Shown here: positions 33,253 to 39,633 of the stretch, piece after piece
Numbering within the stretch: position 1 is the first letter of the stretch
How the letters are laid out: every line of letters starts with the position of its first letter
Source: Bacteroidota bacterium
Lineage (GTDB): Bacteria; Chloroflexota; Anaerolineae; Aggregatilineales; Phototrophicaceae
Direction of reading: 5' to 3'
NCBI GenBank assembly: GCA_027492915.1
Contig: JAPUDW010000353.1
Location: 1 to 39,633, forward strand
Length of the DNA stretch: 39,633 nt
The notes under the pieces: generated by a model
Databases searched by the model: none
What the model was told of the DNA's origin: nothing
Seen by the model: the letters and a program-made list of their open reading frames with translations, nothing else
Made by a program: the position numbers and the translations under genes

Positions 33253-33744
33253 TTAGATCTCCCGTACCCAAAATTGGGCTAGATACCCCGCACTGGCGGC
33301 ATAAACGGTGGCGGAACCGGCTGTGACAGCGGCACGCATTTTGAAGGTGTGAGCGCCAGCAGCTTTCGGGCTGACATAGATGACAAATGAGGGGTTGAAG
33401 ATGGTACTGCTGCCAGTGCCGTTCAAAATACAGATGCCTAAGCCATTGCCCTGACTGATACCATCCACCATAACATCCATGTAGACACCCACGGCGGCTG
33501 CCGAGGCGGATATACAGCCCTGAAAACCGACCAAGAATGCGCCGCCGGCAGAGGTCAGGTTAATGGGTGAAAAAATATCGACCATCGAGGTGCTGGTGAT
33601 GCTAAAGGAAGTAGGAGCGCTATACACACCCATCGGTGGCGATTTGAGCCAGTCCATATTATCGCGCAGGTGTTGGTTCATGAGAGCGGCGGTGGTGAGT
33701 TCACCGACACTCCACGAGCGAGGTTGTGTCCAGATTGCGGTCAT
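33253..33744 (-). CDS. phage tail-fibre-like or minor structural protein
   Basis: 163 aa with AAAGG 7 bases upstream. The N-terminus (WTQPRSWSVGELTTAALMNQ then HLRDNMDWL) is a pattern I associate with phage and prophage structural proteins placed near fibres. The rest is small-residue-rich beta sequence without a signal peptide (GTGSSTIFNPSFVIYVSP), as in receptor-binding or decoration domains. Confidence 0.6.
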   Translation of the reverse strand: MTAIWTQPRSWSVGELTTAALMNQHLRDNMDWLKSPPMGVYSAPTSFSITSTSMVDIFSPINLTSAGGAFLVGFQGCISASAAAVGVYMDVMVDGISQGNGLGICILNGTGSSTIFNPSFVIYVSPKAAGAHTFKMRAAVTAGSATVYAASAGYLAQFWVREI

Positions 33745-33786
33745 GAGAAGCCTTTCAGATAGTTGGAAGTTACAAGCAGGAAGAAA

Positions 33787-33802
33787 AGTACCGAGTACCG
33801 AG
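33787..33802. repeat. heptamer repeat, two units
   Basis: AGTACCGAGTACCGAG: two heptamers plus two bases, in the spacer between two tail-like genes. The same heptamer type occurs at 35403. Confidence 0.5.
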
Positions 33803-33828
33803 AAATGCAGAAAGCGTAAGGTGGAAGG

Positions 33829-35373
33829 TTAGTAGGCGAGGATGGCGGTTTGGTCGAGGGTGCTGGTGTTGAGCGTCCAGAAGGTGTTGGCGGCGGCAGG
33901 TTCCAGCAGCCAGCGGGTGAGGTGGCGGGTGCCACCCAGATCAACGGTGTGTTCTTCGGCGATGATGAAATAATCCGCCGTATGGTTGGTTTGGGTATCG
34001 TGGACGGTGATACGGTCGAATAGGCTGCGGTTGAGGATCTGGTCGATGTGCAGCGTACTGCTCAGGCTGATGCTGTGCAGAATGCCGCGTGGTTTAGCCC
34101 GACGTGCGAGTTCGTATCCGGCGAGATGGTCGGCTTCGGCGATGGTGCTGAGGGACGGGGCATTCAGGCTAAACACGCGCAGACCATAGATGTTGGCGCT
34201 GGCGTAATCTGAGCGGATGACGAGGGCGGGATCACCACCGAGGAGCGGGGTGCCGCGTAACTGCGCCCCTTCACTAAGATAAACCGGAACACTACCGATA
34301 TTGGTGATTTCCAAAACGGCAGCCGAGGCGCTGAATTTCATCACCACCACTTTGAGTAATCCGGTGAGGTTTGCCCCACCGCCGTTGGATTGGGCGTTTC
34401 CTTGATAGTCGATGGTGGGCACGGGGGTTATGAGCGAAAGCGCACCGATGGGGCGATTCGCCGCGTCGCGGAAGGGGGCGATGATGGTGCGGGTGCCGGA
34501 TTCGCCGGGGTGAATGATCTGCGAACTGGCTAACCGCCAGATAACGCTGTTGGGTGTCCCTATCGAGCGTGGAAGCAGCGTTACCTCGACCTGATTGGCA
34601 ACCTCGCCACCGTAGCTATATTCGAGCGCATCCATATCGTCACTGAAGGTTGCAAAAGAGGTACTGCTCACCAGCGTATGATGCCGGTTGAGGAACACGA
34701 GCTGACCGTAACGGTCGGTGTAGAAGCGCCCACGTTCACTTTCGGTCATCTGGCGAATGGCTTCCAGTGCGGTGATACCCATGTCCCACGTATCGGCGGT
34801 GTAAGCAAAGGTTGAGCGTCCAGCTTCCAGCGAGCGCGAGACAGAACCCCCAATCATAGTGTTGATGCCGAGTTCAGCATGGTTCGGTGTATTCAAGAGC
34901 CATTGACCAGCAAGCGGTGTGTAGCGCAGGAGGGTTGCATCCAGCACGGCGGCAATGACGACATCAGCGGTGGTATTGATCTGCGGCGGCAAACGGATGC
35001 GCTGCTGCCCCAACACGGATTCGGCACCAATCACTTCGATGACTGCCAAGCGTTCGCCGTGGTCGCCGGTTTGCGGCTCGATGCGACGGATAAAGCCGGT
35101 GAAGTGGGTGCGGATGACGAGTCCATCATCCGATAGAATGCGGACAACTTTACCCGGTTGCAGATCATCCGGTGTGAATTCCGGCGAGTAGGTACGGGCG
35201 GGGTTGCGCAGGGTGATACGGGCAGTGGCAGGTGCGGCGAGGCTGTCGTAGGGTTTTGCCATGCCGAGCCGCCATTCTAGGTGCAGAACATCGGCGGCGC
35301 GGTTATCGCCCATGTCGGTAAAGCTGCCGTTGTCGTTCCAGTCGATGCAGACGCGATAGATTGGTGAGGGCAT
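33829..35373 (-). CDS. phage tail/baseplate-like protein
   Basis: 514 aa, the largest protein of the tail-like set. It opens IYRVCIDWNDNGSFTDMGDN, then LEWRLGMAKPYDSLAAPATA and RITLRNPARTYSPEF, a layout I associate with phage tail or baseplate-hub proteins that build on a beta-barrel; FTGFIRRIEPQTGDHGERLA fits the same. Beta-rich sequence continues to the end and there is no signal peptide. AAAGGAT lies 6 bases before the ATG. The family assignment is by pattern only. Confidence 0.6.
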   Translation of the reverse strand: MPSPIYRVCIDWNDNGSFTDMGDNRAADVLHLEWRLGMAKPYDSLAAPATARITLRNPARTYSPEFTPDDLQPGKVVRILSDDGLVIRTHFTGFIRRIEPQTGDHGERLAVIEVIGAESVLGQQRIRLPPQINTTADVVIAAVLDATLLRYTPLAGQWLLNTPNHAELGINTMIGGSVSRSLEAGRSTFAYTADTWDMGITALEAIRQMTESERGRFYTDRYGQLVFLNRHHTLVSSTSFATFSDDMDALEYSYGGEVANQVEVTLLPRSIGTPNSVIWRLASSQIIHPGESGTRTIIAPFRDAANRPIGALSLITPVPTIDYQGNAQSNGGGANLTGLLKVVVMKFSASAAVLEITNIGSVPVYLSEGAQLRGTPLLGGDPALVIRSDYASANIYGLRVFSLNAPSLSTIAEADHLAGYELARRAKPRGILHSISLSSTLHIDQILNRSLFDRITVHDTQTNHTADYFIIAEEHTVDLGGTRHLTRWLLEPAAANTFWTLNTSTLDQTAILAY

Positions 35374-35402
35374 AGGAATCCTTTAAGTGACTAGTGGAGA
35401 GA

Positions 35403-35432
35403 AGTACTGAGTGCCGAGTGCTGAGTGCTGAG
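35403..35432. repeat. heptamer tandem repeat, four units
   Basis: AGTACTG, AGTGCCG, AGTGCTG, AGTGCTG and AG follow each other (consensus AGTRCYG). It lies in the spacer between the tail-completion-like gene and the 514-aa gene. Confidence 0.6.
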
Positions 35433-35444
35433 AAAAGAGAAACA

Positions 35445-35468
35445 GAATAGTCTTAGGCTATTCCCTAC
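35445..35468. repeat. REP-like hairpin with CCTACG tail
   Basis: GAATAG pairs with CTATTC over a seven-base loop, followed by CCTACG. It belongs to the hairpin family with constant CCTAC tail. Confidence 0.4.
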
Positions 35469-35499
35469 GAGAAGATCGTGGGTGACGGGCGGTTAGTAA

Positions 35500-35955
35500 C
35501 TAGACCTGAATGAGCCATGTGTGGCGAAAGGCGCAGCCGTGGTAGGTGGCGTGGGCGTAAGTGAAGTCGCCGGGTTCAAGCTGCACACGGGCAGGTTCGA
35601 GCAAGGTGTCGTTGAGGCGTGGGTCGGCGGCGAGGGTGAGGCAGTAGGCATCCATCAGGTCAACCACATTCGGCAGGTGGGAACGGCTGCCGCGTCCCGA
35701 AGTGACGGGTGCGACCAGCAGAAGATGGGTGACGGCAATGGTAATGCTGCGCGGGCCACTGCTGAAGGCGATGCTCTGGAAAGCCTCGCCAGTGCCGCGA
35801 GTGAGCTTAGTGGCGGGTGGGGTGATGGGCAGCACCATCAGCGCGGGCAACTGCACACGGTTGAGGCTTTCAGGCAGGGTATCAACATCGTAGTTGTGGA
35901 TGATACCAGCGACACTGAGGCTGGCGAGGCGGGTGAGGGCGGCACGGATGGTCAT
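35500..35955 (-). CDS. phage tail-completion/neck-like protein
   Basis: 151 aa with AAGGAG 9 bases upstream. The opening (MTIRAALTRLASLSVAGIIH then NYDVDTLPESLNRVQLPALM) and size resemble tail-terminator or neck proteins that close siphophage tails. The end YAHATYHGCAFRHTWLIQV is a typical beta strand ending. Its place ahead of the 514-aa tail-like gene fits. No major tail or tape-measure gene lies between them. Confidence 0.5.
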   Translation of the reverse strand: MTIRAALTRLASLSVAGIIHNYDVDTLPESLNRVQLPALMVLPITPPATKLTRGTGEAFQSIAFSSGPRSITIAVTHLLLVAPVTSGRGSRSHLPNVVDLMDAYCLTLAADPRLNDTLLEPARVQLEPGDFTYAHATYHGCAFRHTWLIQV

Positions 35956-36090
35956 GAGGTTGGTCTCCTTTGATATGAGGGCAAATCTTATACAGGCGAG
36001 ATAGCGCTAACATAACCGCATTGTGTCGATACAGCGTGGCTAAAACGTGAAGTTTGATGAAACACATTTAGCTATGCAGCGTGGTCATGA

Positions 36091-36237
36091 GGGAGGGTAC
36101 ACAGCGCCGAGCAGGTGAAAGATGGGCAGCCGGTGATGCTGGCGCGGGCGGCGGAATACGAGCCGCTTATCAATAATGAGGTGAAGAAGGAGCTTATGCC
36201 CTGTTCTTCATATTTCTCAAAACAATTGATGTCTTGA
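36091..36237 (+). pseudogene. coding-like gene fragment
   Basis: The frame reads SAEQVKDGQPVMLARAAEYE then PLINNEVKKELMPC, with strong G/C preference at third positions up to about 36200, after which composition changes; it ends at 36237. There is no ribosome-binding site before the possible GTG or ATG starts. It looks like a broken piece of a real gene on the plus strand, opposite to the tail-like genes. I cannot name its parent. It fills the 337-bp gap 35956-36292. Confidence 0.4.
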
Positions 36238-36292
36238 ACGCAACAAAACAGGCTTACAATGCGAATACTGTGAATGTTAAGAGGAGTGAATC

Positions 36293-36670
36293 ATGGGTAT
36301 TCAAGTCAGTTGGAGCAGTGATGCCCATAATACGATGCTTGTCACTTATGAACGTTCGTGGTCATGGGCGGACTTTGCTGATGCGAAGGTGCAAATCGAT
36401 ACGTTATTGAACTCGGTAAACCACAACGTCGATATACTTTCGGATTCTAGCAAAAGCGGCGGTTTACCGGGTGGTAACGCACTGTCGGTGCTGGCGCGGT
36501 CATTCCAATCAGCGCCATCGAACATCGGCAAAGTGGTCGTGGTCGGGGCGAACCCGTTCTTTAAGTCGCTGCTGCAAATTTTGCAAACGGTATCATTGAA
36601 CCGTGCGGCGAAAAACATTCACTTTGTTAAGAGTTCTGAAGAAGCACGCTCCCTGCTGAAGATCATCTGA
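36293..36670 (+). CDS. STAS-like small protein (paralogue of 31707-32111)
   Basis: 125 aa with GAGGAG 8 bases upstream. It aligns without gaps for the first 90 residues with the 134-aa protein at 31707: W22-x-W in both, GLPGGNAL versus SLPKGNAL at 57-64, VVVGANP versus VMVGAPY near 82-88. The beta-alpha alternation suggests a STAS/SpoIIAA-like fold. No kinase or phosphatase partner is nearby. The two copies enclose the tail-like genes 32289-35955. Confidence 0.65.
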   Translation: MGIQVSWSSDAHNTMLVTYERSWSWADFADAKVQIDTLLNSVNHNVDILSDSSKSGGLPGGNALSVLARSFQSAPSNIGKVVVVGANPFFKSLLQILQTVSLNRAAKNIHFVKSSEEARSLLKII

Positions 36671-36785
36671 TTCAAGCGTTTCATCATGCGACTATCCACC
36701 TCTCCAATTTCTTGATTACCGATTGGAGAGAGGCGGCAAACGGAACGCTCCCTACGAGAAGAAGATGTTTGTGGCGGCGATTGCA

Positions 36786-36808
36786 GACGCAGCACGCGGC
36801 GTCCCTAC
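36786..36808. repeat. REP-like hairpin with CCTACA tail
   Basis: GACGC pairs with GCGTC across eight bases, then CCTACA. Degenerate relatives ending CCTACG occur at about 36750 and 36915, so the 36671-36949 gap is made largely of these repeats and holds no gene. Confidence 0.4.
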
Positions 36809-36858
36809 ATCGGATACCATTCGCCCGCAAAAAATGTGTTTGCGGTGGGTGGCGCGGA

Positions 36859-36882
36859 GGGCGCAAGCCTTGCGCCCCTACA
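36859..36882. repeat. REP-like hairpin with CCTACA tail
   Basis: GGGCGCAA pairs exactly with TTGCGCCC over GCC, followed by CTACA. It lies near the 3' end of the WD40 gene and could act as its transcript end. Confidence 0.5.
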
Positions 36883-36949
36883 TTCGAAATCGGCCTTTTT
36901 AAACACGCTAGACTATTCCCTACGAAGAACCTACTCCCCGCAAAATCGG

Positions 36950-39172
36950 TTAGGGTGCTATTCCCCAGAAGCGAACGGTTTCGTCGCCGCTGCTGGAGGC
37001 TAAGACGCGCCCATCCGGCGTAAACTCAAGGCTGTGTAGATACGTGGTATGCCCGTCGAGGGTCACAATTTCGTGCCAGTTACGCGTATTGTACAGGCGA
37101 ATTTTGCCATACCAATCGCTCGTGGCGAAAACGGTGCCATCGGGGCTGAAAGCCATGAGATCCACATTGTTATCCATCGACGCTAGCGACTTGCCAGTGA
37201 CAGTATCCCAAATCGTGATTTTCCCGCCGAAAATGGCTGCGGCGATCCAACGCCCGTCGGGACTAAAGCGAACGCGGCTGGCTTCACCATCAGGATAAAA
37301 GCGGGTGATTTCGGTCAGGCTGGTGGTGGTGTCGCGCTGGATGCGCCACAAACGCACGGTGTTGTCTTTACTGCTGCCGTACTCGGTGGTGTAACCGCTG
37401 GCAGTGGCGAGTAGGGCGCTGTCGGGGCTAAAAGCGAGGTTATTAATCTTCTCCTGATGCCCATAGACGGCAATCGGGCGCGTGTTGCGGGTGAGATTCC
37501 ATATTTGGACGGCGGGCGCGGGTTCAAACTCGTCACCATATGCACCTGCCGCGTAACCTGCGTTGGGACTAAGCACGACTGTCCCCGGCCAATAGTAGGT
37601 CGTCAGGGTGGTTTTGAGGACACGCGGTTCGGAGACCGTGACCGTTTGATCCGCTATCGTAATGAGCCAGACGGCAGGCTCAGGGTTTTGTGAACCGGTG
37701 ACGTAAGCGCCAGCCAACCACAACTGACCTTCCCTATCGATCCCAAACGATGGTTCGCCCTGAAAGCCGGTGATGGTCGCCAGCGGCTCAAAGGTTTCAC
37801 TGTCGAGCAGTTGGTTGTTGATGAGCAGCATCGTGCCGTCCGGCGTGTAGGCTGCCCCGTCGTAGGTGGCGAAGTCGGCAAGCGCAATCGATGTTTCGGT
37901 AGCGAAGGTTGGCTGGTTGAGGTCGTGCAAGTAAAGCGTGGTGCCGTACAAGGTCACTAACCAGTGCGAGTCGGGGCTGAAGCTCGAAAAACTGCCTTTG
38001 AGCGTGAATAAAGCTTCTTCGGTTTGGGTGAAATCGGCCAGCCACAATTGATTATTGGTGAGGATGTATTGACCGTCGGGGCTGTAGCGTTCGGGCAGCG
38101 CCCACGGGGTGGTGATGGGCGCGGCGGTTTGCGCGTCCCACATGTTGGTGTAGAGATAGTAATTTTTGCCGATGAGGTAGCGGCCATCGGGCGAGAAGGT
38201 TAGTTTGGGTAGATCGTTGCCGATGTCGAAGGTAGAGGTAGCAAGCCGTTCACGCCGTTCGACATCCAACAGCACCAGCATACCCTTGCCCTGCTGGTCT
38301 TTGGCAATGACGGCCAAGGTGCGGTCGTCGGGGCTGAACAGAAGCTGCACAGGGGATGCGCTATCCAGCGGGAGAATAAAGTCCTCGCCTTCAGCCGTCA
38401 GATCACGCAGGTAGACATCCTGTAAATTGTTGTCGTTCCAACTCGCCCACGCTAAAAAGCGGTCATCGTAGCTAAAGGTATAGGCACGGGCGCGGGAGAG
38501 CATGACCGATTGCTCGACCTGGTTGATGTCGAGGACAGTGGTCATGACGGTCGATTGACCGCTGGCTTGCGAACTAAGCCAATGTCCGGCGGGACTCATG
38601 TGAACGCCATCGTTGCTGAACTGTCCATCAAGCGGGAACCACTGCCCATACAGCTTTTCGTTTTCCACATCCCAAATGACGGCGACGCGATCATATTCCT
38701 CGGTTTGAGCACTCATGACGAGCAGTTTGCCATCGGGCGTGAAGGCGAAGTTCGTTCGGGGCGAAATGGTATAGCGGGTTTCATTAGTCAGGTTGATGGC
38801 GGTCATGCTGGCGCGATCCCAGAGTTGGGTGGTGAGGTCGGTAGCGGTCATCACCCACTTCGACCAATCGGCATTGAAGCGCGAGAGGCGGGTATAACCG
38901 GCGACGAAGGTGGGCGCATGGTTGAAGTCGGCGGGGTCGTAAAAGGCGACTCCGGCGGTCGTCACCACGACGAACTGGCTGCCATCCGGCGACCAACCCG
39001 TTTCGACCACCTTACCCTGCCCGATCTGCCCGATTTGGCGGACATCGGCAGCGGTGGCGGCGGTGATGGATTCCAGTTCTGCCGGTAAGGGTGATGGATC
39101 TTGCAACAGGGCAAGCTGCGGGATGCCTAACAGCATGACCAGCACAAGGCTGTAGATGAGATGTTTGCGCAT
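36950..39172 (-). CDS. secreted WD40-repeat protein
   Basis: 740 aa from ATG 39172 (CAGGT upstream; an earlier in-frame ATG would put 14 polar residues before the signal peptide). The signal peptide is MRKHLIYSLVLVMLLGIPQL. Many WD40-like blades follow, recognised by recurring FSPDGRW, FTPDGKLL, FSPDDRTLAV and WD or W-dipeptide ends such as TIWDTVTGK and VRFWGIAP. Such proteins are scaffolds for protein binding outside or at the membrane; they are common in Chloroflexota. It lies between tail-like genes on the same strand, 103 bases downstream of the partial gene at 39276. Function unknown. Confidence 0.85.
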   Translation of the reverse strand: MRKHLIYSLVLVMLLGIPQLALLQDPSPLPAELESITAATAADVRQIGQIGQGKVVETGWSPDGSQFVVVTTAGVAFYDPADFNHAPTFVAGYTRLSRFNADWSKWVMTATDLTTQLWDRASMTAINLTNETRYTISPRTNFAFTPDGKLLVMSAQTEEYDRVAVIWDVENEKLYGQWFPLDGQFSNDGVHMSPAGHWLSSQASGQSTVMTTVLDINQVEQSVMLSRARAYTFSYDDRFLAWASWNDNNLQDVYLRDLTAEGEDFILPLDSASPVQLLFSPDDRTLAVIAKDQQGKGMLVLLDVERRERLATSTFDIGNDLPKLTFSPDGRYLIGKNYYLYTNMWDAQTAAPITTPWALPERYSPDGQYILTNNQLWLADFTQTEEALFTLKGSFSSFSPDSHWLVTLYGTTLYLHDLNQPTFATETSIALADFATYDGAAYTPDGTMLLINNQLLDSETFEPLATITGFQGEPSFGIDREGQLWLAGAYVTGSQNPEPAVWLITIADQTVTVSEPRVLKTTLTTYYWPGTVVLSPNAGYAAGAYGDEFEPAPAVQIWNLTRNTRPIAVYGHQEKINNLAFSPDSALLATASGYTTEYGSSKDNTVRLWRIQRDTTTSLTEITRFYPDGEASRVRFSPDGRWIAAAIFGGKITIWDTVTGKSLASMDNNVDLMAFSPDGTVFATSDWYGKIRLYNTRNWHEIVTLDGHTTYLHSLEFTPDGRVLASSSGDETVRFWGIAP

Positions 39173-39275
39173 GAGTGTTACCTGATAACGGCGGTGTATA
39201 CAGTTGCTATTCATGGTAGGCGTTTCGGCGAGTGGTTACAAGGAAGCGTCAGGTGAGGGTATCGTAGACGGTGGT

Positions 39276-39633
39276 TTAGATTTTGACGGTGACACGCCGG
39301 AAGGGAGTGAGGGCGTCGGTCAGTGTATCCGGCGCGGCTTCGAAGGCGGCGGAGTCGGCTTCTTTATACAGCCAGCTTGCCCAGCGCAGCACGAGCGCGT
39401 TGAGTTCAGCGGGCGGCTGGTAGGTGTAAATCGGCGTGTTGAGGGCGTGGCTGGTGGCGGTACTGCCGTTGGCGGCGCGTTGAACGCCCAGCACATTGGT
39501 GATGGTGTTAACACTGGTCACGCGGAGGTATTCATTGTCGATACGCAGCAGATGACCGACTTGAAACCGTGGGAAGCGGCTGTCCTCATCCATACCATCG
39601 GCATCAGTGACAGTGAGCGCAGTCGCGCCGCCC
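39276..39633 (-). CDS. phage connector- or tail-like protein (5' end outside window)
   Basis: The frame is open past the window's right edge; an ATG at 39593 is internal, since the codons before it (GGATALTVTDADG) continue the same kind of sequence. The visible 118 residues include LRIDNEYLRVTSVNT, then VQRAANGSTATSHALNTPIY, a pattern I associate with phage structural proteins, and WASWLYKEADSAAFEAAP near the end. It is the first visible gene of the minus-strand tail-like set. Family assignment is tentative. Confidence 0.5.
   Translation of the reverse strand, partial: GGATALTVTDADGMDEDSRFPRFQVGHLLRIDNEYLRVTSVNTITNVLGVQRAANGSTATSHALNTPIYTYQPPAELNALVLRWASWLYKEADSAAFEAAPDTLTDALTPFRRVTVKI

Noticed and set aside
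35403..35432. Possible CRISPR-like array
   Set aside because: The units are 7 bases long and adjacent, with no spacers; it is a simple tandem repeat. No other CRISPR signal was seen.
36234..36260. TTGAAC and TACAAT upstream of the second STAS-like gene as a promoter
   Set aside because: The spacing is 15 bases, short for a sigma-70 promoter, so it is not listed as a feature.
1..39633. tRNA, rRNA and integrase/att-site signals
   Set aside because: None was recognisable by eye, so no genomic-island boundaries are claimed.

Overview
The window reads as chromosomal DNA of a mid-GC, free-living heterotroph, most likely a Chloroflexota (Anaerolineae-type) bacterium. The pointers are an oligopeptide-type ABC importer under a LacI regulator, a large secreted WD40 protein, an RRM protein with a glycine/arginine-rich tail, and gene gaps full of short hairpin repeats of a style I associate with Chloroflexota and cyanobacteria. 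No rRNA or tRNA gene fixes the taxonomy, so it is an inference.

Layout. (1) 1-6.6 kb: a truncated FAD monooxygenase diverging from a TetR regulator across a 30-bp perfect palindrome; a structured non-coding stretch ending in a terminator; an M20 amidohydrolase; an AlkZ-like winged-helix protein; a DinB protein; a frameshifted glyoxalase; an MFS exporter. (2) 6.65-9.3 kb: four-hairpin repeat elements around an SDR/TetR pair with two matching operators, plus a duplicated scrap of the 3' end of the next gene. (3) 9.3-11.5 kb: a class III aminotransferase and an orphan NarL-type response regulator. (4) 11.6-20.1 kb: a LacI regulator with a clear promoter/operator, then a solute-binding protein, esterase, two permeases with a small SH3-like lipoprotein between them, and an M24 peptidase. 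No ATPase is present. (5) 20.1-24.4 kb: a YdcZ-like membrane protein, an RRM protein, and a divergent GroEL in a group of small unknown genes. (6) 24.4-31.6 kb: uronate catabolism (uxaB, uxaC) with three Gfo/Idh/MocA dehydrogenases in two divergent groups. (7) 31.7-39.6 kb: a minus-strand set of phage-tail-like genes (connector-like, tail-completion-like, 514-aa tail/baseplate-like, fibre-like, coiled-coil, holin-like) interrupted by a secreted WD40 protein and bracketed by two paralogous STAS-like genes on the plus strand.

The most unusual material is not in the well-known enzymes. It is (a) two families of small non-autonomous elements with different terminal inverted repeats but the same two-hairpin core, inserted in or beside REP-like hairpins; (b) a family of hairpins with variable, self-complementary stems and a constant CCTAC tail; (c) a candidate structured RNA with duplicated pairing strands at 1759-1886; (d) the reduced tail-like module with its host-type insertions; and (e) several gene-end fossils (7221-7264, 24362-24466, 28937-29011, 36091-36237) showing past deletions and duplications.
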